DNA of 64,000 nucleotides. Origin: Prorocentrum cordatum (lineage: Eukaryota > Sar > Dinophyceae > Prorocentrales > Prorocentraceae). The number at the start of each line of letters is the position of its first letter. The first letter of the stretch is position 1. The DNA lies in NCBI GenBank assembly GCA_963575745.1, contig CAUYUJ010001727.1:1-64000 (forward strand), written 5' to 3'. Shown here one piece after another: positions 10,769 through 64,000 of the stretch. A program made the position numbers and the translations under genes. The notes below the pieces were generated by a model. The model saw nothing but the letters and a program-made list of their open reading frames with translations, did no database searches and was not told where the DNA came from.

Positions 10769-11782
10769 TCACTTGCTTTTCCCTTTGCCCTTGTCCGCGA
10801 CGCGGCCGAGGATTTCCTGGCAAGAAGCACCAAGCTGCTTGAACTCGGAATCGTTGTGAAATGCGCTCCACTGCTCCCATTCCGTTTTCGCCCACGTCTG
10901 GTGCATAGTGCCGCTGTTAACGGAGACTGTGATGATGTGCTCCCCCGCAACGTGCATCGTCAGGGCCTCGTCGTCGATCTGGACCGCTTGCTTCCTGAAG
11001 CCCCACTCCGTCAGTAGACGTTTGAAGCCGAAGAGAAAACGGAGAGGCACACGCTGAGTAATTGGCATATCCCGGTTCGCCCAGATTTTCTGACCATTGT
11101 GAGAAATACTGTTCTGGCGGAAATGCTTCACCAAAGTATCCACGGATGTAGGGCTGCCAAACTTAGCAAACAAGAGGCCGTTGAACGACTCACCTTTGAT
11201 GAAGATGTCGGCCGGCGGCGGGACGTTGATATTGGCAATGCGCGTATTGAGGAAGTCTGAAGCTGCTGCCAAATCGGCAAAACCATCCATTCCACCAAGC
11301 ACTGCAATCGTTCCGTCTGGCGTTCGCCCCTTCCCCGTGAGATCATTGATCTTGTTTTCCATATCCTGGAGTTTCGCTTCCAGGACCGTCCCCAGGGAGG
11401 CTTCTGACCCAGATCTGGCCGACATTGTTTTGGGCGTGGAAACTTCTAATGTCGATACCCTGGATGTGATATCGTCCACCGCCGCCTTGAGCGGCTGGAC
11501 GGCGTTATGGAGATCTTGATGGGATACTCCATGTTTTTTGATCGCGTTGATATCCTTCTCGATGGGCTTGAGCTTTTCGTTCAGGATCTGCTTAAATAGG
11601 CCGACGGTCAGGGCGGTTCCAGAGTCCGCTACCTCTCCGAGGTTCTGCTCGAATTGTTGCTGCATCTCCCCTGGGCCGTCCTCGTCGTCCATGCCGTCCA
11701 GCTCCTGGAGTGGACTGCCACTCGGCCCTGTGAGACGCGCCACTTTCTTTTCTGGAGTGCCGATATGACGTTCCTCTGGCAT
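10769..11782 (-). CDS. LINE ORF1-like protein, 337 aa
   Basis: Intact frame on the minus strand immediately upstream of ORF2 and in the same orientation, as expected for ORF1 of a two-ORF LINE. The start at 11782 gives MPEERHIGTPEKK. A helical, probably coiled-coil stretch (about residues 60-150) carries heptad-like charged and leucine residues, followed by a more globular part rich in aromatic residues (FGFKRLLTEWGF). The tail is basic, ending KGKGKSK. I see no zinc knuckle, so nucleic-acid binding by the basic tail is inference. Its intactness contrasts with the several breaks in ORF2. Confidence 0.7.
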   Translation of the reverse strand: MPEERHIGTPEKKVARLTGPSGSPLQELDGMDDEDGPGEMQQQFEQNLGEVADSGTALTVGLFKQILNEKLKPIEKDINAIKKHGVSHQDLHNAVQPLKAAVDDITSRVSTLEVSTPKTMSARSGSEASLGTVLEAKLQDMENKINDLTGKGRTPDGTIAVLGGMDGFADLAAASDFLNTRIANINVPPPADIFIKGESFNGLLFAKFGSPTSVDTLVKHFRQNSISHNGQKIWANRDMPITQRVPLRFLFGFKRLLTEWGFRKQAVQIDDEALTMHVAGEHIITVSVNSGTMHQTWAKTEWEQWSAFHNDSEFKQLGASCQEILGRVADKGKGKSK

Positions 11783-11864
11783 GGTTCCCTTCCACTCAAG
11801 CGAGATAAGCAGAACACGAGAGAGAATGCCAAGTATGGTCAGGACGGAGTAAGTGGGAACAGGA

Positions 11865-11952
11865 TGTACAGTATGTGAAAATTGTCGTTTTGTTGGGGTG
11901 TTTTTTATTTTTCGTCGAAAATCCCCCTGTAGGGGGACAGGCCCGACTTAAC
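11865..11952 (-). mobile_element. inverted end of CTACAG family at the LINE 5' side
   Basis: Read on the minus strand it begins GTCGGGCCTGTCCCCCTACAG then GGGGATTTTCGACGAAAAAT and ACCCCAACA, matching 7489-7550 over about 55 bp with few differences. Together they bracket the LINE as inverted repeats. Confidence 0.7.
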
Positions 11953-12038
11953 CCGGGAGCAGAAAGTGGAGCTTCTTGGGCGGAGAAGGTCTGGCGAGGA
12001 GAGGGGGCCAGGACCCCGGATGCTCGCAACGGCTCGCC

Positions 12039-12228
12039 TCCCAGAGCCCCGACGTCATGATTTTGTTCATGACGTCGACCCCCAAAGAGTTCGACCTATT
12101 CCCTGGGACCGGTTCTTCATCCTGAGCCGCTCTTGGATGGCCCGGAAGCCCAGGAAGGGCCCCCAGAGGTAGAAACTGGCGACAAACCTTCGGTTGTGTT
12201 TGTTCCATGCTCGAGGGGGTCTGGGGGG
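12039..12228. mobile_element. family 2 MITE-like element
   Basis: Begins CCCAGAGCCCCGACGTCATGA and ends CTCGAGGGGGTCTGGGG. The interior shares TTCATGACGTCGACCCCC, CCTGGGACCGGTTCTTCATC and GGGCCCCCAGAGG with the other copies. About 188 bp, non-coding. Confidence 0.75.
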
Positions 12229-13320
12229 AGGGGGCCAGGACCCCGGATGCTCGCAACAGGCTCGCCTCGATCCCCCCTCGCGCGCCCTCCGCTTCCCCGT
12301 CGCCTCCCCGGCCTCCCCGGGCTCGGGCCCCCTGGGGCCCGCGAGCGGTGGACCCTCTTCGGACAAGCCGGCACCAGGACACGCCGCGGCCGGCCCTGGC
12401 CAGGCCCCTCCCTGGCCCTGCCTGGGACCTCGCCAGCGCTCGGACGCCCCTTCCGTGTGTGTTCTTGTTCGGTTTCGTGCGTGGCTCTTTCGCCAAATGA
12501 TCAAGGATGCTCCTCGATGGTCCTCGCCGAAGGAAACATGCACACGTCCGAGCGATGCCGAGGGACGTAGTAATTATGCCTGTGTGGACTGAACTCCCCC
12601 CCGTTGCAGTCGGACCGAGGTATGAGATCGAGGTTGGCCCGGGGAGGGCACCCTATAGTGTCCTGCGTGCCTGTTGGACGCTTCGTGTGCATCCTGGGGA
12701 GGGCAGCTACCCCTGGATGCTCCGTGCGCTCTGGGCGACGGAGGGCCTCATGTCCTCGACGCATGTTCTCCTGGCCCAGCTCCGACTGCACAAGAACGGC
12801 GCCCACGCCCCGCAGCACCTTCGGACTCCCTCCGGGCCCCGCTCCAGCGCGGTGCGGTGCGCAATGCTTCGGCCCGGAGAGCCGAGAACAAAAAAAAAAA
12901 AAAAAAAAAAACGTCGTGCCATTCCCGGGCCGAAGACCGACGTCGGTCCTCGGCGGGGAGGCCAGCGCGGCGCGGTGCACACGGGTCGTCCGCGGACCCG
13001 TGGCCCCTGGGCAGCGCTGGCCCTCTCAAGTCAGGGGGACGTAAGACCTGGGTACAGGGGACTCGGAAATCCCCGACGAGGTCGTCAAAAAAATGACGAG
13101 TCCGAGCCTGCATTTTGACCAGGCCTCCTGCTGCAGACATCCCACGAAACTCCTCCTCGTCAAAATCCGAGGCGCGGTCGTCAAAAAACGATGGCGAACC
13201 CGAGTCCTGGCAAACCCGGGTCTTACGCTCCCCCGATCAAGGCCCGGCACAGACCTCGGCCAAGGCCGGTGATTGCGCACGACTGCTGGCCTCCGATCGT
13301 CCACCCAGACCACGGTCAGT
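12229..13320. other. 1.1 kb with no supported gene
   Basis: GC-rich sequence with a 22-nt A run at 12890-12911. Overlapping frames on both strands have no motif I recognise. A minus-strand word at about 12750-12795 (SELGQENMRRGHE between a CAG and a GAG|GC) was weighed as a further CFAP57 exon but does not align convincingly. Confidence 0.35.
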
Positions 13321-13321
13321 G

Positions 13322-13530
13322 GGCTCCTGAAGGATCCTGCAGGCTCCTGCACCCAAGCCCGGCCCGCGTCAGTGCGACCCTGGCCCTGCAGGATCCTGCA
13401 GGATCCTGCACCCAAGCCCGGGTCAGTGCGCCCCTGGCCCTGCAGGATCCTGCTGGATCCTGCTGGATCCTGCACCCAAACCCAGGTCAGTGCGCCCCTG
13501 GCCCTGCAGGATCCTGCCGGATCCGGCGCT
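13322..13530. repeat. minisatellite, about 70-bp unit with GGATCCTGCA sub-repeats
   Basis: Three units of CACCCAAGCCC-GGTCAGTGCG-CCCTGGCCCTGCAGGATCCTG with 1-3 internal copies of GGATCCTGCT/A. It lies just downstream, in gene sense, of the exon at 13611-13694. Confidence 0.85.
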
Positions 13531-13610
13531 CTGGCTGACCCCCGTTCGCATCGGGCCCCCCGTCTATCGTGGGCCCCCGATCCGAGTCCTCCTCCCCTCC
13601 GCCGGCTCTC

Positions 13611-59361
<45,751 letters not shown>

Positions 59362-59539
59362 CTCGGTGGCCCATCTTGGCAGTGCGCAACTGGGGTGCGG
59401 CGATGGGGCGGCCGTGCAGGAAACCCTGGGAGGCCTGAGCTGAGGTGAAGTGGAAGTTTCCAACAAGGTTTCTTAGTGCCTCTCAAAGGCTGCCTCCCTC
59501 GACACGCTTGTTGGTATGATCGCCGCCGACGATCGGAAC

Positions 59540-60053
59540 GGGGTCCTCCTCATCCTCCTCCTCCTCCTCCTCCTCCTCCTCCTCCTCCTCCTCCTCCTCC
59601 TCCTCCTCCCTCTTCCTCCTCCTCCTCCTCCCCCTGCTCCTCCTCCTCCTCCTCCTCCTGTTCCTCCTCCTCCTCCTCTCTCCTCCGCCTCCTCCTCCTC
59701 CTCCTCCTCCTCCTCCCCTCCACCTCCTCCTCCCTCCTCCTCCTCCTCCTCCTCCTCCTCCTCCTCCTCCTCCTCCTCCTCCTCTTCCTCCTCCTTCCTC
59801 CTCCTCCTCCTCCTCCTCCTCCCTCCTCCTCCTCCTCCTCCTCCCCTCCTCTCCTCCTCCTCCTCCTCCTCCTCCTCCTCCTCCTCCTCCTCCTCCTCCT
59901 CCTCCTCCTCCTCCTCCTCCTCCTCCTCCTCCTCCTCCTCCTCCTCCTCCTCCTCCTCCTCCTCCTCCTCCCTGTAAACCTTGCAAGCCCGGTGGGAGAG
60001 GGCAAGGGAAACACCCCAGGCCCTCTCCGAGCGCTCGCATTACCTACCCTCGC

Positions 60054-60088
<35 letters not shown>

Positions 60089-60093
60089 CGTTT

Positions 60094-60171
<78 letters not shown>

Positions 60172-60172
60172 C
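59540..60172. repeat. CTC tract followed by CT and TA microsatellites
   Basis: CTCCTCCTCCTCC from about 59545 to 59970, then TCTCTCTCTCT (60052-60158) and TATATATATA (60158-60172). Its long homopolymer frames are artefacts. Confidence 0.97.
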
Positions 60173-60177
60173 ATATA

Positions 60178-60394
60178 TCTTTACATTCACTAACCTGCGT
60201 GGCCAAGGAGGCTACATACTGACCCACAGTCTGAGACCACTTGAGAGCCTGAAGGACCTCCAGAGCTCCCCTTGTTCTCGGGACCGTGCGCAGCCAGCGC
60301 ACGCTTGGATCTGTAAAACATAGGCTCGGAGCGCGCTTGCCAGAGCCACGATCGCAGAGAGCGCGACCGAAACAGTCACTCACGTAACAGTTGC
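60178..60394 (-). repeat. 217-bp direct repeat, copy 1, exon-like
   Basis: Near-identical to 60550-60766. On the minus strand a TTTTACAG|AT acceptor at 60310 and a CACGCAG|GTTAGTG donor at 60195 enclose 116 bp reading SVRWLRTVPRTRGALEVLQA then LKWSQTVGQYVASLATQ. This is a canonical GT-AG exon shape, unlike the CFAP57 exons. Protein not identified. Confidence 0.75.
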
Positions 60395-60549
60395 CATTAA
60401 ATGTGAAGTGGGCTGGGTTCGTTAGAACACAGCGAGAGGGTGGCGGAGGGGACGCAGGAGGAGCAGAAAAAACTTGAGCACAATGGGCGATGGATCGAAA
60501 AGACCTGGCCACGACTCATGCCGCAAAGAGATATCAGTGATTGCTGCAA

Positions 60550-60766
60550 TCTTTACATTCACTAACCTGCGTGGCCAAGGAGGCTACATACTGACCCACA
60601 GTCTGAGACCACTTGAGGGCCTGAAGGACCTCCAGAGCTCCCCTTTTTCTCGGGACCGTGCGCAGCCAGCGCACGCTTGGATCTGTAAAACATAAGCTCG
60701 GAGCGCGCTTGCCAGAGCCACGATCGCAGAGAGCGCGACCGAAACAGTCACTCACGTAACAGTTGC
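60550..60766 (-). repeat. 217-bp direct repeat, copy 2, exon-like
   Basis: Exon-like core 60567-60682 with the same acceptor and donor; differs from copy 1 at a few bases (for example PRKRGAL for PRTRGAL). It directly abuts the decayed recombinase to the right, so it could instead be that element's terminal repeat. Confidence 0.75.
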
Positions 60767-60769
60767 AAT

Positions 60770-62400
60770 ATACCTTGCATTAGACCAAAGGGCTGGTTGG
60801 CGGAGGGCCGTGAGCAGGCAACCGAAGAGAGCGGCAGCGGCGGTCGAGGCAGGGCGAGATCGCCCAGCTGCGGCGATCGAGACACAGCGTGCAGACGAGT
60901 GTGACTCCCAAATCTAGATACACTGCGATGGTCGGCCAAATTTTCTCGGCGGCGCACCTGCTCTAGAATGTAAGCTATGGTGTATACGTCCGTTGACGGG
61001 CCACCGTGGCGCAGACACTGGGGTGACAGACGGGAGTGCGATGTGCCGAGCCGCCCAACCGAATCCTTGAAACATTTCACGAATTCACAAAGCTTGAGGG
61101 GGAGATGAAATGATCACACTGGAACTGCAGCAGCCGGTGGCGTGACTGTGGAGTGGCGCAGTGCGCACTCTACGCCAGCCCGCAGACAACAGTCGAAGCC
61201 CAGGACGATCAATAAAGGCGACAAGCACCGCACCTCGCTGGAGCATGTCGTCAGTGATCCGCCCCGCGACTTCGGCGGGGACAGGATCGCGCGTCCCGCC
61301 CGGCTCAAAGTTCGCGAGGCCGCACAGGGCGGAGCGGGCAACTGACTGCGGCTCACCGCACAAGAATCACAGCTCCATGAACATACACAGCGCCTCGTCG
61401 ACGTGACGAGCGGTGTCGAACGGTAGCCCACTGCGGCAGACGAAGGCAGTGAACTTGTTGTTAGCCTCCGTGTAGGCCTGGAGGCCCCCTGCCGACCGGG
61501 TCGCGGGCGCCTTCAGGAACCCTGGTCCTTCTTCTGTCCCGAGACGTAGAGCACGCCCAGCGGCAAATTGGGCCCGTGCCCCAGGCGCCCGTAGCCTCGG
61601 CCCAGGGCGAGGTCCAGCGACGCGGGAGAGGGCCGAGCTCGAGCCGCGGCCGACGGAGACCGGCTCCAGCGCCTCGACGCAGCTCCTCCAGCCAGGCGTC
61701 CGACAGTAGGGCCTCGACTGGCGAGCGCTCTGCTCCCCTCGGAGCGGCGCGGCGTGCGGCCCACGCCCACGACCGGCACAGTTGGGGGGCGTACGAGGCT
61801 GCAAGACTGGTCTTCCACTTCCAGCAATGATGTCCGTCTCGAGCCATTAGTCATACTTTCCCTTGAAGGATCTCGCGAGGCCCCTTACATTCACACTTCA
61901 GACTCAGGCTATTCAAGGAATCACAGCTGGTAGCTAGCAGGGTCGGCTTCTTGTACGAACAGCCGTATCGACAACAATCAGATTCGATAAAGAAGGCGTC
62001 CGCATATTCCAGAGCCTCCAGGATCTCGGGCTGCCTAAACAGAGATGAAGTTTTGGGGTTCTCGAGGAAGAAGTATATCTTCAGGTCTGTGCAGAGCTTG
62101 ATCAACTTTGCGGTGAACCGAACGTGCTCCCGAGACACCCGCATCGACGATTTCATGGGCCGAGACTTCCTCGCCAAACTCCAAGGAGTACACGGCGTCC
62201 CAAGATGCAAGTGCCAGATCCGGCCCTCGACGAGCCACCTGACCACGACATCCTGGACACCCCGCTTCTCGAGATTGAACTCCGGACCCTCGACGATATC
62301 GAACGGCACGGACACCCTGAGGCCCACCTCGGCCATCCCAGACGTCAGAGCCCCGCATCCCGAGTAGAGCTCCAGGAAGGCTGGCGCGAAGCGTCTCGTA
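60770..62400 (-). pseudogene. DNA cytosine methyltransferase plus tyrosine-recombinase element, decayed
   Basis: Minus strand. A C5-cytosine methyltransferase-like domain comes first: motif I FLELYSGCG (62378-62352), FDIVEGPEFN, motif IV TPCTPWS with the Cys nucleophile (about 62195), motif VI as ENP (about 62063), and CCRYGCSYKKPT. An in-frame TGA near 61848-61850 interrupts it, after which HCWKWKTSLAASY...LCRSWA continues. Then GRGYGRLGHGPNLPLG and, in another frame, GGLQAYTEANNKFTAF...DEALCMFMEL resemble the N-terminal domain of a tyrosine recombinase, then RDPVPAEV-G-ITDDMLQRGA (61085-61363). After an apparent internal deletion, CLRHGGPSTD (60748-61080) looks like the recombinase C-terminal HxxR-type box. 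Frames jump several times. Methyltransferase-bearing retroelements are established in dinoflagellates (de Mendoza and colleagues, on Symbiodinium); assigning this copy to them is inference. Confidence 0.75.
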
Positions 62401-62404
62401 GAGC

Positions 62405-63480
62405 ATGATAAAGACGGCGGACGAGACGAAGACTGTTGAGCACTCACGTCCCTGCCTGACTGCCAGGACGATGCAGACCTAGAGGCGCTCTTTTTCAGAT
62501 CCAGTGAAACTCCTGCAAGCGGCATAGCTCCCCGAGACCGAGGAAGACGGCCGACGGCGGGTCTATCGTCCCGAAGCCGGCGAGAGAGAGTTGACGAGGC
62601 CGAGCAGCGCGGAGGGCCCCGAGTGGTTGTGGCAACGTGAAGTGTCTGTGTTGGCCACGAACCGCGTCCGGAACGAATCTGCCCGGAACATTGTCCGGAA
62701 CATTGTCCGGAACGAACGCGTGGACTCCACGTCCCTGGGCTCCCCCACTTCCGAGGTCCTTGGGGGCCCCAGGGCCCTCCGGCCTCGTAGCGCCCGCGGC
62801 CCGCAGGCCGCTCAGGAACGTAGATATCGGGTGTTCCGACGCCAGGAGGGGCCTCAATGGACGTCCCTGGGCACGCAGCATCCTCTGCCGCCCTCCAGGG
62901 CCAGCCAACGCAACCGACCGTCGGGGGGCTTGGCCCAAAATGGCAACGGAAGACGAGGCTCGGTCCTCCTCGCCCTCGTCCCCGCCCTCGTCCTTCGCCC
63001 CTGCCTCCTCCCCCCCGCTTCCCCCCCTCCCCTTCCGTATCATCGCGTCGCGCACCATACGTTGGGTCAATGTGCCAGGGGGCCCATGCTGATGTCGAAC
63101 ATACGAATGGGGTAACGCCAGTTACCCCCCCCCGACCCGGCCCCCCCGAAACAGTAACGCCGGAAAAACCAACCACATGGAGGATTCCCCCGCCCAAGGA
63201 CGTCGATTTTGCCCCCCCGCGGCGCCTGAGCGTCCGAAATCTACGTCCCTGGGCGGCGGGAGGGCTGCAGAAAAGGGCCCCCAGCGGCCCTGAGCTCTCC
63301 CCCATTTGCGCGCCCACCGCCTCCCAGGGACGCAGATTTCGAGCAGCCTCGCGCTGGGAGGACTAAAATGGAAGTCCCTGGGTGAAAAAACACATGGCTT
63401 CACATCAAGGTTTGACTTCAATGTGAAGCCTTGATCTTTTTGGGGCGTAACTTGGGCTTCTGGCGGCCGCTCGGGACGAT
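62405..63480. other. open but unassigned sequence right of the methyltransferase
   Basis: The methyltransferase frame stays open to 63317, but this part is low-complexity (Gly/Arg/Pro/Ser) and lacks motifs, so I do not count it as coding. CCGGAACATTGTCCGGAAC repeats at 62668-62720. CGTCCCTGGG words recur near 62733, 62863 and 63245. A small hairpin, GGCTTCACAT / ATGTGAAGCC, at about 63395-63429. Confidence 0.4.
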
Positions 63481-63489
63481 TCTGGCGCC

Positions 63490-63870
63490 CTGGGGCGCAA
63501 TCATTTTATAGGTTTACGCCACGTCCGCCGACCCCTGGAATGAGGCAGTACGCCCACATCGGGCCACCTCTGGCTCGGCATTTGGGTTGTGGGTGAGAAT
63601 CCAATCGGAAGTCGTCCGTGGGCCTGTGGGGCGCAGTTTGTGGCCCTCCTGGCGACCTCCTGGGGGCCTCTTGGGGTCCGTTTGGGGTCATCTTGGGGCC
63701 TCTTTGGGACTTTGAGGAAGCTGTTTGGGACCTCCTGAAGCGTCTTGGAGGCGAGGGCTCGGAAAGTCTTTTCGGTTTTGCCCTTTGGGCCTGCTCTTGG
63801 GGTCGCTTTGGGGCTGTATTGGGCCTCCTCCTCCCCTCGTCCTTCCCCCCCGCTGTGGCCGATGGCCCCA
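63490..63870. repeat. fold-back-arm relative
   Basis: CCTCTTGGGG / TCATCTTGGGGCC / GTCTTGGAGG words in the same style as 17700-18030 and 19240-19800, diverged. Confidence 0.5.
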
Positions 63871-63889
63871 ACTGAGCAAAAGCAACTCC

Positions 63890-63965
63890 TCCTCGTCCTC
63901 GTCCTCCTCCTCCTCCTCCCTCCCTCCCTCCCTCGCCCCCTCCCACCCTCCATCCTCTCTACCTC
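63890..63965. repeat. CTC and CCCT tracts at window end
   Basis: CTCGTCCTCCTCCTCC then CCCTCCCTCCCTC. The window ends in unassigned sequence. Confidence 0.85.
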
Positions 63966-64000
63966 TTCGATCCTCATCGTTCCCCCATCGACCTCTTCAT

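Noticed and set aside
12744-12797. Minus-strand SELGQENMRRGHE as a tenth CFAP57 exon
   Set aside because: It has a CAG acceptor and a GAG|GC donor, but does not align with the expected LRLKGE..GIMRKKF block; chance occurrence of AG|GC words is high in this GC-rich DNA.
59476-60222. Leucine/serine-rich frame of about 250 codons
   Set aside because: Reading of CTC, CT and TA microsatellites.
62405-63317. Long N-terminal extension of the methyltransferase frame
   Set aside because: The frame stays open but the encoded sequence is low-complexity without motifs, and the methyltransferase core starts abruptly at about 62396.

Overview
This window looks like nuclear DNA of a dinoflagellate. The clues are exons of a motile-cilium protein joined by introns that start with GC or GA instead of GT, a cytosine-methyltransferase-plus-tyrosine-recombinase transposon of the kind reported from dinoflagellates, a degenerate LINE, high GC, and a very heavy load of satellites and fold-back repeats. 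I do not claim a species. Nothing was aligned or searched, so all family names come from reading motifs.

The host gene I can support is one very long gene on the minus strand. Nine small exons, at 59316-59361, 55073-55177, 51544-51642, 51008-51094, 40964-41029, 31134-31241, 27549-27605, 20709-20765 and 13611-13694, read in collinear order as the last WD40 repeats, linker and first coiled coils of CFAP57 (WDR65), an axonemal protein. About 236 codons are spread over 46 kb. All nine donor sites are GA (5) or GC (4) and all acceptors are AG|G. The N-terminal WD40 part should lie beyond the right edge (or in unrecognised exons), and the C-terminal coiled coil beyond the left edge or in unseen exons.

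Almost everything else sits in the introns of this gene. Left part (1-13.6 kb): a 4.2-kb array of about 140-bp units, pentanucleotide satellites, a CA run, and a broken LINE (ORF1 intact, ORF2 with stops and frameshifts) lying between two inverted ends of a short repeat family. 13.6-20.7 kb: a degenerate tandem region, a 1.85-kb near-perfect palindrome and a solo arm of the same family. 20.7-27.5 kb: several MITE-like and fold-back elements, a 90-bp minisatellite with a 180-bp higher-order pattern, and unidentified coding-like stretches. 27.6-29.7 kb: a 100-N gap and 2 kb of TAC repeat. 30-59 kb: mostly satellites, trinucleotide tracts, dispersed duplications and a few coding-like islands. 59.3-64 kb: CTC tracts, a 217-bp direct repeat that looks like a duplicated exon, and a decayed DNA methyltransferase/tyrosine-recombinase element.

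At least four short inverted-repeat families recur. The most interesting has ends that read CTACAG|G...CTGTAG or CTGCAG|G...CTGCAG, so several copies could be spliced as GT-AG or GC-AG introns. It resembles the introner elements described in dinoflagellates.
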